Shown here: piece after piece, positions 32,401 to 40,209 of the stretch
Layout of the letters: each line of letters begins with the position of its first letter
How positions within the stretch are numbered: position 1 is the stretch's first letter
NCBI GenBank assembly: GCA_022711435.1
Contig: JAKLFB010000011.1
Coordinates: forward strand, 85,831-149,830
From: Verrucomicrobiota bacterium
GTDB taxonomy: Bacteria > Verrucomicrobiota > Verrucomicrobiia > Limisphaerales > UBA1319
DNA length: 64,000 nt
Reading direction: 5' to 3'
Program-made: the position numbers and the translations under genes
Notes under the pieces: model-generated
Database searches by the model: none
Seen by the model: the letters and a program-made list of their open reading frames with translations, nothing else
Told to the model about the DNA's origin: nothing

Positions 32401-34682
32401 TCGCCTTCGATCACGCCCGCAACACCATGCGAGAACTCCGCGCCCAGTCCGATTCGCTCTACGACCTCGAAGAGGCGCTGGCCCAAAACGAGATCGACTA
32501 CCACAACCGCCTCATCGAGCTCTACGGCTATCCGTATCCGGACGACATCGGCGCGGGGAAGACCTACCCCCAAGGATATGATGGCCCGGACCTCATTAAC
32601 TGGCGCATCCTCGACCTGGAGAATCTGCTCGTCAACGCCCCGACGGATGCGGAACCGATGGAGGTCGAGGTTCGCAACCTGGTGTTTGTTCCAGGCAGTC
32701 AGTTTGAAGGCCACGAGTACGATGACTATCAGGAACTGTTCGCGGACACCCAAACGACGAATCAGGTGGTGGGAACCGTCACTGTCTACGTGGCCGACAA
32801 TGGGCTCCAGGTGAAGCCATCCGACTGGGCCGGACGCCGGCCCGCCCTGGGCGAACTCCAACTCGCGCTTTCCGATTACGTACAGACTTGGTATGCGCTC
32901 GAAGCCAAGATGAACGATTACGATCAGGCCCTGACCGCACTTGAGACCGACATCGAACACCGACTGGCCGACTACGAGCGCTACCCGAACGAATGGAAGG
33001 AAGATGACGAGACCCTCGAAGCCAAGAAAAAGACCCTCAAGATCGTGGCGGGATTGAAGGCGGGCGCCACCGCGTCCAAACTCGTGGCCGAGTTTGCGAA
33101 GAGCATCGGCGAAACCGGCGCCGAGTATATGCCCTTCACCACCACCGGCGCCGCCCCGCCCTTCCCGATCACGACCATCATGTGGATGACCAAGCCGGCG
33201 GTCGAGTTGCCGATTCGACTCGCGTATTGGGGCACCATCCTGAGCGAGGCCGCCGTCGAGATCGCCGCCGACCAGATGGAGGCCGAACAGGCGAAGGAGG
33301 AGGTTGACCTCGAAATGCTCCTCAAGAGCGACGAGTACTACGATCTCCTGCGCTTCAATACGGCCGAAACCATGGACAAACTCAAAAATCAGTATGTCAA
33401 ACGAGCGGAGTTGTTCGCCCAGGTCGAGGCCCTGTCCCAAAGCGATCAGCGCGTCGAGAAGCTCCTGGCGGAAGGCCAACGATTGCTCACCGAACGCAGC
33501 CAGGTTCGCGTCCGCGCGGCCCAGCGCATCCAGTCGCAACGCTATGCCGATCTCTCGTTCCGCATCTTCCGTGATGACGCCTTGCGCCGGTACCAGAGCA
33601 CATTCGATCTTGCCGCACGTTACACTTATCTTGCCGCCAAGGCCTACGATTACGAGACCGGCTTGCTTTATTCCGACACCGACCGGACTCCCGGCGCGTG
33701 GTTCCTCGAGGACGTCGTTCGAGCGCGTCTGCCCGGGCGGTTCTATGTCTGGCTGGGCACACCGATGGTCGGCGGCGCCGTCGGCGAACCCGGTCTGGCC
33801 GACGTCCTGGCCCGCATGAAAGCGGATTGGGACGTCGTGAAAGGCCGGTTCGGCTTCAACAACCCAGACAACGAAACCAGTCGGTTCTCATTGCGGACCG
33901 AGTTGTTCCGCATTTCGCTCTCGTCCAGTAACAATCCGGTCTGGTCCCTGGCGCTCGAGAACTGCAAAGTGGCTGACCTGCGTCAGCTCCCCGAGTTTCG
34001 GCGCTATTGCCGGCCGTTTGCCGATACCACCAACGCCGAACCGGGCATCGCCATCGAGTTCCCGACCTTTGTCATTGCCGGCAAGAACTACTTCGGGTTG
34101 GACTTGGCGGGCGGCGACAACGCTTACGACCCCAGCCATTTCGCCACCAAGATTCGCTCCGCCGGGGTCTGGTTCAAGGGCTACAATGTCACTTTCAACA
34201 CGAACGTCACCGGCGCCGGTCTGGCGAACGAGCCGCGCGTCTATCTCGTCCCTGTCGGCGAAGACGTGTTGCGTTCGCCCACGGGCGGCCCGGGAGCGCT
34301 GCGTCATTGGACGGTCCTCAACCAAGCGATGCCCCTGCCGTACAACGTCGGCGCGGCCGACCTGGACGACCAGGACTGGATTCCGGTGATCGACTCGTTG
34401 CGCGAACCGCTGGGCCAGATTCGCCGCTTTGCCTCCTTCCGCGCCTATCATGACCGCGGTCAGTTTGATGAGGCCGAAACGCACAGCAACGGGCGGTTGG
34501 TCGGTCGCTCGGTCTGGAATACCCGGTGGCTGTTGATCATCCCGGGCCGAACATTGCTCGCCGACCCCAACGAGGGTGTCGAACGCTTCATCCACGGAGC
34601 AGCGGTGGATGGCGGCCGCGACGGCCTGGGCGTGGTGGACATCCTGGTTTTCTTCCAGACTTACTCGATCGGAGGAGACTGA
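26481..34682 (+). CDS. Giant exported LamG protein with Tc-toxin-A-like C-terminal region
   Basis: 2,733 residues. A signal anchor (KLVFLALCLALGGYSARLAR) is preceded by a long N region. LamG/concanavalin-like domains lie at about residues 513-717 (ALRFDGVNDYVTV start) and 828-1023 (ALSFNGANTSCVI start). W/Y/P-rich units recur near 400, 790 and 1215 (QRYNNIWPTDPPEIVIASDL; VVWPDNPPELYIG). From about 1550 the chain is mostly helical: INPFVQIFTNMVENTVDTR, LHDLYMLLGNEAYADAQDP, ARNVVPFDIDP near 1940. A long helical hairpin at about 2140-2394 has a hydrophobic, Pro/Gly-rich tip at 2212-2254. The ending is beta-rich: FSLRTELFRI near 2469, then SVWNTRWLLIIPG and VVDILVFFQTYS. That order matches the pore hairpin and TcB-binding end of TcA. 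The similarity was judged by eye; the toxin role is inference. Confidence 0.7.
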   Translation: MKPALARRRWWNWPPEGGTINPGHDLFRAIEHTRPAKLVFLALCLALGGYSARLARAADYYLQTSYQNYSFSPGPPGGACKDYFGTNASTLFFCGHVLGDTNSVRPVGGAYGLDWSAFGQPIESVQADLAIGDCISPPPGALTNLPPANFVAVKWGDNAAAYYECAEPKGAAFWVPSTGQIIAAQANNLAIVWNMTNQTTYRQILNVSAVPVKRPARLFWTEKPYDAPKVNMSGLFPIIHYNASVTAPVAQVTTVTNGGIIISSTNFISGVWLDDSKQLCAKSVSGLFVIEYYQEGSYRQQVQPDGIEVVEVLEPNLQLVEASVGARLKPIDTYWANLDGINGLIPNVTHGITEGTAYQHDQTGPKDNWVFAIKRTWSEPWTLEIYWQHKGRMGVLWPYEVDWYSCDWPLYPQRYALGDDPPNDTAPVLIPPALTAELMEDMEPQLHASISASGRSFTATEPGLCLLKYTTHDDIWFEVVQSLSHTNEIAFDLDPVDWPIGEELTPRDVTAHALRFDGVNDYVTVNQGFLNALTNWTVALWFRADRFGDQVLYSEGVPATTFNLALTTNGQVKVEAWNKIAASWSRAITTNAPVQSNRWHHVAVSYTGGTDTAGTMRLYLDNFSWETNMFHRVSADGTKQTLLGAQSVATPNKFYQGKLSHVRVWNTMLTSDQVRSNCFLVAADTAANLVADFPLNEGEGDVVHDRAGGHDGTAINRPIWSSRVIPIGAYWADFPGYIYVAAGNRYNINRYDYPTETAPDSASYVFAVNTGLLEVWWASRSRQVNMPAVYYPSRVQRYNNIWPTDPPEIVIASDLGSSGNSLTAADEALSFNGANTSCVITRYNEVMNSPLALTFEAWVKLANPGASQFVLQRSGQFYLAVSGGTVTGYFNVPDGRYFSAVGGSVPTNQWVHVCCAIGGGNLTIYLNGQRVGNTGIGGWQIRSDLTSDLYIGRGTSVAPSIVGSIGEVRIWNKARTAQEIAATWRTPLAGDEPGLVVYYPFRRGDSPYELRDAGPYRLHGAIYDAVWTTPGHPILEAGPLVLGSSSVYFQNDPALAGYNPNEEHALFLSGVAYALRNDLNTAGSSEPYVLVDYLDPATARPGMKVFTVMATNEFYTFDRKAIAGNAITPIMPLSAMPLCALTDSTNKPPAWRDRKLNWWAVSAGDDGNAANAVMQYYYQMQPTFCFPSLSAEEQPAIGQELPLLPNPSFNGGTTGTPVPVTYRVVWPDNPPELYIGQTLTLPTHGLPDIWNQLSVDIEYDQSMRTNGRPSVTLFDPIADRAVGLDYSVVKEMVSSELARQELTSKIYRFPDLPPSLYPRLFYDPDRGQLVLRGQRIETLTGTGYLLLNLLEAFEKQAAAQMAAVLDTSPRSAWNTAIADLPADLLLLEQNVPYVKAALGARLTNGVGYVTLAFNNSTNRHQVPSAQPVSLSVIKVVPKLYSGELEVIYPDDALAEQLSLRYSADLAGQIEEAEFEWRWTNPIGGLIPDEDFEGSNWSTYGSGTASAANEVTLTGASDFTLTDHYFAARYRPVAPTGPTGANWSEWSYNLAPGWVKRAMTGINPFVQIFTNMVENTVDTRVSMISQAGGPYEGDVALNLNAASSSGLIATYQTIFNRAKAFGFASGTSDDNLNQTLLFAATRLHDLYMLLGNEAYADAQDPTIAFPISLAQDEHGAEATSIFPFMNQVPNLLEEELALLRGRDATLEPSVETSPIYNRLIWNFTQGINGGEPAYAYNYNLRGTPTNAVGAILAEDAKRLYPQGHGDAWGHYLSAISPYYDLLSYPNFRWHTEPEATLLGNAPVSVDYLDEQKFAETAAARARTGAEVVKETFRQTYSEDPNGRWPAYHDSDTARAWGLGDWASRAGQAAYFDWAVANSLLLDHLTNVIQIGGTRSQSPEGIQKIDRASTPELKEIASNFREIQNQVDSANGGLNPLGLARNVVPFDIDPAAIDAGQTHFEQMYSRALQALYNACVAFDHARNTMRELRAQSDSLYDLEEALAQNEIDYHNRLIELYGYPYPDDIGAGKTYPQGYDGPDLINWRILDLENLLVNAPTDAEPMEVEVRNLVFVPGSQFEGHEYDDYQELFADTQTTNQVVGTVTVYVADNGLQVKPSDWAGRRPALGELQLALSDYVQTWYALEAKMNDYDQALTALETDIEHRLADYERYPNEWKEDDETLEAKKKTLKIVAGLKAGATASKLVAEFAKSIGETGAEYMPFTTTGAAPPFPITTIMWMTKPAVELPIRLAYWGTILSEAAVEIAADQMEAEQAKEEVDLEMLLKSDEYYDLLRFNTAETMDKLKNQYVKRAELFAQVEALSQSDQRVEKLLAEGQRLLTERSQVRVRAAQRIQSQRYADLSFRIFRDDALRRYQSTFDLAARYTYLAAKAYDYETGLLYSDTDRTPGAWFLEDVVRARLPGRFYVWLGTPMVGGAVGEPGLADVLARMKADWDVVKGRFGFNNPDNETSRFSLRTELFRISLSSSNNPVWSLALENCKVADLRQLPEFRRYCRPFADTTNAEPGIAIEFPTFVIAGKNYFGLDLAGGDNAYDPSHFATKIRSAGVWFKGYNVTFNTNVTGAGLANEPRVYLVPVGEDVLRSPTGGPGALRHWTVLNQAMPLPYNVGAADLDDQDWIPVIDSLREPLGQIRRFASFRAYHDRGQFDEAETHSNGRLVGRSVWNTRWLLIIPGRTLLADPNEGVERFIHGAAVDGGRDGLGVVDILVFFQTYSIGGD

Positions 34683-34683
34683 T

Positions 34684-35526
34684 ATGAAAGACTGCTTTCT
34701 CAATGCCACACTCTCGGTGCTGGGCTTGGGCCTTGCCTTCCTCGCGCCGCCATGCCGCGCTGGATTGCCCCAACCCATGTGTATTATTTACGGCCAGGCG
34801 CTCGACGGCTACGGTCTCCCTTACCGTGCTGGCGCCGACGTTATCCTTTTCCACGGGACCAGTGAGATCGCGCGGCAGACGATCAACGGCTCGCTTGCGC
34901 CCGGAGTGAACTTCGCTCTATACGTCCACCTGGACGACGGCCGCGGAGCCAAGCCTTACTCGCCGCGCGCCGTGCGCACGGGTGATTCCGTCTCGATCGT
35001 CGTCCGCGATAAGGACGGCGTGAAAACGATCATGGAGAGCCAACTGGTGCCGCCCGTAGGCTTGCCGGGCGACCTGTTGCTCCTCAACGTCACCGCTGGT
35101 CAGGACACCGATGGCGACGGACTGTCCGACCTCTGGGAGTGGGAGATCATCGCCTGGTCGAACGGGGCTCTGCACAACCTCTGGGAAGTGAATGGCGATG
35201 ACGACTTCGACGGGGACCACATGTCCAACCGCCAGGAATACCAGGCCGGCACATTCGCCTTTCTAGACTACGATGCGCTGTTGATCGAAGAGTTGATCCC
35301 CGCCGCGAATGGCCGTCTCCGCCTCACCTTCCTGAGTGTGCCCGGGATAACGTACAGCGTGCGGTGCGCCACCGGCCTGAGCGAGTCCGCATGGCAACCG
35401 TGCGCGTTCTCACTCAGCGACGCCGGCGCGTTTCAGACCGTACCGGTCGAGGGACCCGGCAACTGGATGTCCCTTTACGTGCCCCTCCAGGAGCCCATGT
35501 GCTTCTACCACTTGATCGCTGAATGA
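34684..35526 (+). CDS. Exported protein with thrombospondin-3-like calcium repeats
   Basis: 280 residues with a signal peptide (KDCFLNATLSVLGLGLAFLA, cut near PPCRA). The N-terminal half is a beta domain beginning MCIIYGQALDGYGLPYRAGA, resembling a carboxypeptidase-regulatory-like fold. The middle has two acidic Ca-binding repeats, GQDTDGDGLSDLWEWE and GDDDFDGDHMSNRQEY, of the kind that link surface-protein domains. The last 80 residues (RLRLTFLSVPGITYSVRCAT) are a short beta module that often ends exported PVC proteins; the end of the metallophosphoesterase at 49.9-52.8 kb is similar in layout. The ATG follows the giant gene's stop by one base, and its own stop overlaps the next start, so it is co-translated with both. 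Confidence 0.72.
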   Translation: MKDCFLNATLSVLGLGLAFLAPPCRAGLPQPMCIIYGQALDGYGLPYRAGADVILFHGTSEIARQTINGSLAPGVNFALYVHLDDGRGAKPYSPRAVRTGDSVSIVVRDKDGVKTIMESQLVPPVGLPGDLLLLNVTAGQDTDGDGLSDLWEWEIIAWSNGALHNLWEVNGDDDFDGDHMSNRQEYQAGTFAFLDYDALLIEELIPAANGRLRLTFLSVPGITYSVRCATGLSESAWQPCAFSLSDAGAFQTVPVEGPGNWMSLYVPLQEPMCFYHLIAE

Positions 35527-36365
35527 GAACACGTCCTCACGCCGCATGGATCATCGCTGCGGCACTGCTCGTCCACCCCGATTCCTGCCTCGCCCAACTG
35601 TTCTGCTGGGACAACGCCGACGAGGACCTCTATCGGACGGCGGAGCAATTCGATGGCCTGAATGGGGGTGATGGATTCGAGGCGTGGCTGATGCTCAATC
35701 CGGGCCCGACGGCGGCTGGCGGGTCTTACTTCGTCCAGCAGGCCTCTCACCCCGAGCAACCGCTGGATGGTGACTACTCGTGGGGTATGAACGGCACGTA
35801 CGCAGTGGGCCGGGGCCTGGTGAGTCCTGTGTCCGCAGGAACATGGACCTTTCTTGCCGCTCACAATCTCTACAATGAGGCCAATTCCGGGTTCTCCGGC
35901 TTCAACCTCAAGTCCGAGAAGTCGCTCCGCAACGGTCCATTCGACCAGTTCGAGTTATTGCGCTTCGGGTACAGCATCAGTACCAGTCCTTATCAAAAGG
36001 GCATCGGGTACTCCACCGATGGTGGCGCTAATTACGAGTACGTGGGCGGAGAAGACTGGTCGGGAGACACGCTGCAGTACTCGGTAAGTTGGGATGGCCT
36101 CGGCAAATACACGCTGTCTGTCGAGAATCAGAGTGACGCAAACAAGGGGCGCCTGTTTGTCACGGTGACGACGGCGGGTGGCTCAGTCGCCATGCTAGGC
36201 GCGGCCATCTACGGCAAAGATCTCAACGCCGAGAGTCTCACGTTCGATGCCTACATGGTCCCGGAACCGCCCGCAGCGATGTTTGTACTGGCGTTCACCG
36301 CCTTGGCGGTTGCGCTGCAGCGGACCATGCGCACGCCCTCGCCATGTGCCTCCCGCAAAGAGTGA
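35523..36365 (+). CDS. Exported protein with PEP-CTERM-like sorting tail
   Basis: 280 residues; signal peptide (RTRPHAAWIIAAALLVHPDS, then CLAQ). The body is a single beta-sandwich-like domain rich in Gly/Tyr/Ser. The C terminus reads VPEPPAAMFVLAFTALAVAL followed by QRTMR, i.e. a VPEP box, one hydrophobic helix and basic residues. That is the layout of PEP-CTERM signals processed by exosortase, though it is followed by about ten extra residues. The protein is thus probably anchored or sorted to the outer surface, a natural anchor for the cluster's other products. Exosortase is not in the window. Last gene of the cluster: 153 bp of unfeatured DNA follow before the convergent decarboxylase. 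Confidence 0.72.
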   Translation: MRTRPHAAWIIAAALLVHPDSCLAQLFCWDNADEDLYRTAEQFDGLNGGDGFEAWLMLNPGPTAAGGSYFVQQASHPEQPLDGDYSWGMNGTYAVGRGLVSPVSAGTWTFLAAHNLYNEANSGFSGFNLKSEKSLRNGPFDQFELLRFGYSISTSPYQKGIGYSTDGGANYEYVGGEDWSGDTLQYSVSWDGLGKYTLSVENQSDANKGRLFVTVTTAGGSVAMLGAAIYGKDLNAESLTFDAYMVPEPPAAMFVLAFTALAVALQRTMRTPSPCASRKE

Positions 36366-36518
36366 TCGTATCTCCTCTTCTCGCGGGCGGTTTAGCGTTG
36401 GAGTGTTTTGCCTTCATCACCTGAATCGAGACCCACCTGGCTGCGCCGATCTCCATCCAGATGCCAGTTGGCTGCGCTCCGAAAAACATGCGCTCGCGCC
36501 ATCGGAACCGGCCGTTGC

Positions 36519-37688
36519 TCATGCCACTTGCATCTCGTTCCCCGATTCATGCGCCGGTGCGGCATGGATATGGACCACCTTGGCGGGGGGGAATCCGTTG
36601 AACCAGGTGGCAGAGGCGTTGCTGTAGGCGCCGATGTTCTCGGCATAGACGAGGTCGTCGATCTCGAGGTCGGGCAGCTCCTCCGAAAGCGACACCACAT
36701 CGAGGGCATCGCACGTCTGGCCGAACACGGCGCACACCTCGGTCGCCCCCTTCTTGAACGCCTTCAGGTGGTATTGGCAGTGATCGAACAAGATGCCCGA
36801 GAAGGTGTGATAGACGCCGTCGTCGATGTAGTAGCAGGTCTTGCCGTCGCGGACGGCCTTGCCGATGATCCGGGCGACCGACCAGGCCGCCGTCGCCACC
36901 AGGAACCGGCCGGGCTCGGCAATGATCTCGATGTCGTGGGGGAACAGGCGGTCGATCTCGGCGTTGATCTTGCGGGCCAGGAGGGCGAACGGCTTGACGT
37001 GCCGGTTGTAGGGGGCCGGGAAGCCGCCGCCGATATCCAGGATCTTGATCTCGTGTCCGCGGCCGCGCGCCTCGCCCATCACCGCCGCCGAAATGTTCAG
37101 CGCCTGCACGAAGTTCTCGAAGTTCGTGCACTGGCTGCCGACATGGAAGCTGAGGCCCTCGACGACCAGGCCGATGCGGAACGACTCCTCGATGAGATCG
37201 ACCGCCTCGCCCGGATCGCAGCCGAACTTGGTCGACAGCTCGACCATCGATCCGGTGTTCGGCACCCGCAGCCGCAGCACCACGCCCGCATGCGGGGCGT
37301 GCTGGCGGATCTTGAGCAGCTCGTTGCGGTTGTCGAACGTCACCAGGGGCTTGTAGGGATCGAGCTCCTGGAGTGTCTCCTTCGGCTTGGTCGGGTTGGC
37401 GTAGATGATCTTGTCCCAGATGAAATCCTGCCGCTCTTTGGCCGGCAGGTGCCGGATGTTCTCGTGGACCAGCAGGAACTCCGGCATCGAGGCGACGTCG
37501 AAGCTGGCCCCGGCGCGGTAGAACGTGCGGACAATGGCCGGATCCGGGTTGGCCTTGACCGCATAGTAGGCCTGGACGCGCGGGAGATGCTTGCGGAACT
37601 CGGCGTAGTTATGCCGCAGCCGCTGGTGATCGATCACCACCAGCGGCGTGCCCTCCTGGCGGGCCAGTTGGCGCAGTCGCCGGATCAT
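36519..37688 (-). CDS. Fold-type III PLP decarboxylase (ornithine/lysine decarboxylase type)
   Basis: 389 residues. PLP lysine in [29 protein letters not shown], with the histidine that stacks on [14 protein letters not shown] and [13 protein letters not shown], the phosphate-binding loops; and [11 protein letters not shown], the cysteine-aspartate pair of ornithine decarboxylases. The organisation and length fit the eukaryote-like ODC/lysine decarboxylase group, making putrescine or cadaverine. Carboxynorspermidine or diaminopimelate decarboxylase are alternatives; the C-terminal CDALD motif favours ODC. Its ATG overlaps the stop of the deoxyhypusine-synthase homologue, so the two form a polyamine pair. 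Confidence 0.85.
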   Translation of the reverse strand: MIRRLRQLARQEGTPLVVIDHQRLRHNYAEFRKHLPRVQAYYAVKANPDPAIVRTFYRAGASFDVASMPEFLLVHENIRHLPAKERQDFIWDKIIYANPTKPKETLQELDPYKPLVTFDNRNELLKIRQHAPHAGVVLRLRVPNTGSMVELSTKFGCDPGEAVDLIEESFRIGLVVEGLSFHVGSQCTNFENFVQALNISAAVMGEARGRGHEIKILDIGGGFPAPYNRHVKPFALLARKINAEIDRLFPHDIEIIAEPGRFLVATAAWSVARIIGKAVRDGKTCYYIDDGVYHTFSGILFDHCQYHLKAFKKGATEVCAVFGQTCDALDVVSLSEELPDLEIDDLVYAENIGAYSNASATWFNGFPPAKVVHIHAAPAHESGNEMQVA

Positions 37689-38893
37689 TCCAGCACCGGT
37701 TCGGATCCGTCGATCATCTTGACCCGATTGTGCAGGAAGTACTCCTTGACCAATGCCCGGGTCATCCGCTCGCGCTGGTCATAGAGCCGCTTCAGCGCGC
37801 GCGGCTTGTGTTTGGCCAGCGCATAATGGGTCAGGATCGGCATCGCGATCGTCGTGTCCGTGTAGCACACGACGGCATCGGGCAGGCGGTTCGGATCCAC
37901 CTTGCCCCAGCTGACGGCTTCGCTGGGGGTTGCCCCGGAGAGGCCGCCCGTGTCGGGCCGCGCGTCGGTCACCTGCAGAAAATAATCCTGGCCAAACTCC
38001 TTGATCCGGAGCACCTCCTGGATCTGCGGCTCCGTTTGGAGCATGAAGTTCTTCGGGCTGCCCCCGCCCCAGAGGACGACGGCGCTCTTGCCGCCCGCGC
38101 GCTTGGCCGCCAGCACGAACGCCGTGGTCTCGTTCACGTCGATCGAGGGATTGATCCGCAGCCGGTTGCCGCGCAGCTCGACGCCGGCGACGTTCATCCC
38201 GATCGTCGAGTCGCCGGGCGAGGAGGTGTAGCACGGCACCCCAGCCCGATACGCCGCCGCCAGCACCGACACGTCCTTGAGCTTGTTCTTGCGCTCCCAC
38301 TCCGCGGCGTATTTGCCCAGCAGGTGGTGCAGCTCGGCCGTCCCCATCTCCTTCTGGAACTCGGGCTGGATGAGAATGGCGCGCAGGATCTCGTCGGTGG
38401 CCATCAGGCAATCGCTGTAGCCCAGGAGCACGTCATAGATCCGAACGATGTCGTTCTTGCGCAGCTCGGTGTCGTCGATGCGGAAGCTGCCGACCCGGAC
38501 CGGGTAGTTGAGGGCGAAGTGGAGGTCGTGATAGAGGTTGGCGCCGGTCCCCACGATCCAGTCGACAAAGCCGGCCTTGATCAGCGGGATCACGCTCGAG
38601 CAGCCCAGCCCGGCTGGCGTCAGCGCGCCCGAAAGCGTCATTCCCACGGTCACGTCAGGGGCCAGCATCTTCTCCGTAAACAACTGGCAGCCCTCCTTGA
38701 GCCGCGCCGCGTTGTAGGCCAGAAACGTCTCGTCGACGAGGCGCTCGACCGATTCCTTCCCCGTGATGTTGGCCGGCTGGATCCGCTGTCCCGACAGAAA
38801 TTTCTCCCGCTGGGCCCGCTTCTTCTTCCGGAGCCAGTCCGGCAGTTCCGACACGTTCGCCCGATATCGGCGATGTTGAGTAGCCTTTGGCAT
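37685..38893 (-). CDS. Deoxyhypusine-synthase-family protein (probable polyamine synthase)
   Basis: 402 residues of the DHS family. Conserved are [14 protein letters not shown] (NAD/substrate pocket), [31 protein letters not shown], and the catalytic region [15 protein letters not shown], whose lysine aligns with the enzyme-imine lysine of human [18 protein letters not shown], the glycine/aspartate loop contacting NAD and spermidine, follows. Bacteria lack eIF5A, and bacterial DHS homologues have been described as homospermidine synthases using putrescine. Pairing with a putrescine-forming decarboxylase, ATGA-overlapped, supports such a role here, but the product is inferred. First gene of the minus-strand pair; its leader is shared with divergent aguA. 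Confidence 0.83.
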   Translation of the reverse strand: MPKATQHRRYRANVSELPDWLRKKKRAQREKFLSGQRIQPANITGKESVERLVDETFLAYNAARLKEGCQLFTEKMLAPDVTVGMTLSGALTPAGLGCSSVIPLIKAGFVDWIVGTGANLYHDLHFALNYPVRVGSFRIDDTELRKNDIVRIYDVLLGYSDCLMATDEILRAILIQPEFQKEMGTAELHHLLGKYAAEWERKNKLKDVSVLAAAYRAGVPCYTSSPGDSTIGMNVAGVELRGNRLRINPSIDVNETTAFVLAAKRAGGKSAVVLWGGGSPKNFMLQTEPQIQEVLRIKEFGQDYFLQVTDARPDTGGLSGATPSEAVSWGKVDPNRLPDAVVCYTDTTIAMPILTHYALAKHKPRALKRLYDQRERMTRALVKEYFLHNRVKMIDGSEPVLE

Positions 38894-38912
38894 AATATTC
38901 AGTTCGACTTTC

Positions 38913-38930
38913 TATTGGGGCCCCACAATA
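38913..38930. promoter_or_regulatory. 18-bp inverted repeat in the polyamine divergent region
   Basis: TATTG and CAATA flank GGGCCCCA, giving a near-perfect dyad of 18 bp about 20 bp upstream of the DHS-family start and 150 bp upstream of aguA. Position between two divergent genes of the same pathway and AT-rich arms in GC-rich DNA suggest a repressor site. It could also be incidental; no regulator gene is adjacent. Confidence 0.35.
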
Positions 38931-39081
38931 CGTCAGCCCCGCCGCTTGCCAAACCTTTTTTCGACCTGCCGCGCGCGATCCCCGTCGCCTCGGCGGCTGC
39001 CTCTTCGCCGCAGCGGCCAAGGACGAGGCGGATGCCGGTTGCATCCGCACCAAAAACAGGTAAGGTCGCAGCCATTGGATT

Positions 39082-40167
39082 ATGTCAAAAGCAAACGATC
39101 TAAACCTGCAAACACCGGCGGACGCGGGGTATTCGATGCCGGCCGAATGGGAGAAGCACGAGGCCACGTGGCTGGGCTGGCCGCATCACCCGACCGACTG
39201 GCCCGGCAAGCTCGACACCATCCGCTGGGTGTACGGCGAGATGGTCCGCCGGATCGCCTCCGGCGAGATCGTCCGCCTGCTGGTGGCGGATCGCGCGGAG
39301 CGGGCTCTGGCCCGGCGCTGCCTCCGGCTAGCCGGCGCCGATCTCGGCCGCGTCGAGTTCATCATCTGCCCCACCAACCGCGGCTGGATGCGCGACAGCG
39401 GCCCGATCTTCGTCCGCCGGCGCCGCGGCCGCAGCTCCGAGACCGGCATCGTCCACTTCCACTTCAATGCCTGGGCCAAGTATGACGACTGGCAGCATGA
39501 CCGACGCGTTCCCGACATGGCCGCCCGCCGCCTGCGCAAGCCCTTGTTCCACGCCCGACACCAGGGCCGCGATTTCGTCCTCGAAGGCGGCGGCATCGAC
39601 GTCAATGGCCGCGGCACGCTCCTGACGACCGAGGAATGCTATCTCGATCCGCGCGTTCAGGTCCGGAACCCCGGGCTGGGACGGCTCGAGATCGAGGCTG
39701 CCCTCGAGGCCTATCTCGGGGTGACCAACGTCTGCTGGCTGGCCGCCGGCCCCGTCGGCGACGACACCCACGGCCACATCGATGACATCGGCCGGTTCGT
39801 CAACCCCCGCACTGTGGTCCTGATCCGCGAGACCAACCGGCGCGATCCCAATTACCGTCCGCTGGCCGAAAACTGGGATCGGATCCAGGATCTCCGGCTC
39901 GAAGACGGCTCGAAGCCGGACGTGGTTCCGCTGCCGATGCCCGCGCCGCTCTATTTCGACGGCGAGAGGCTTCCGGCCAGCTACGCCAACTTCTACATCG
40001 CCAACGCCGCCGTCATCGTGCCCACGTTCAACGATCCGCAGGACCGAGTCGCCCTGGGCACGCTGGCGGAGCTCTTCCCCGACCGGCCCGTTGTCGGCAT
40101 CCACGCCGTGGATCTGGTCCTGGGGTTCGGCACCCTCCACTGCCTGACCCAGCAGCAGCCGGCCTGA
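39082..40167 (+). CDS. aguA: Agmatine deiminase AguA
   Basis: 361 residues of the porphyromonas-type peptidyl-arginine/agmatine deiminase family. It converts agmatine to N-carbamoylputrescine in the cytoplasm. Visible are SMPAEWEKHEATWLGWPHHP at the start, NRGWMRDSGPIFV (WxRDxGP), FVLEGGGIDVNGRGTLLTTE, GDDTHGHIDDIGRF (His-Asp of the catalytic set) and the end GFGTLHCLTQQQP with the nucleophilic Cys. The partner N-carbamoylputrescine amidohydrolase (AguB) is not nearby. It is divergent from the decarboxylase/DHS pair, so both routes to polyamines meet here. Convergent end with the GcvR-like gene. Confidence 0.92.
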   Translation: MSKANDLNLQTPADAGYSMPAEWEKHEATWLGWPHHPTDWPGKLDTIRWVYGEMVRRIASGEIVRLLVADRAERALARRCLRLAGADLGRVEFIICPTNRGWMRDSGPIFVRRRRGRSSETGIVHFHFNAWAKYDDWQHDRRVPDMAARRLRKPLFHARHQGRDFVLEGGGIDVNGRGTLLTTEECYLDPRVQVRNPGLGRLEIEAALEAYLGVTNVCWLAAGPVGDDTHGHIDDIGRFVNPRTVVLIRETNRRDPNYRPLAENWDRIQDLRLEDGSKPDVVPLPMPAPLYFDGERLPASYANFYIANAAVIVPTFNDPQDRVALGTLAELFPDRPVVGIHAVDLVLGFGTLHCLTQQQPA

Positions 40168-40209
40168 TCTCGGCGCCCCACTCGCCGGAGAAGCTGCCTG
40201 GCCAAGCCG

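Noticed and set aside
26481..34682. Reading the giant protein as a phage tail or RHS/TcB protein
   Set aside because: No YD/RHS repeats, no tape-measure or baseplate motifs; LamG domains plus TcA-like C-terminal order fit better.
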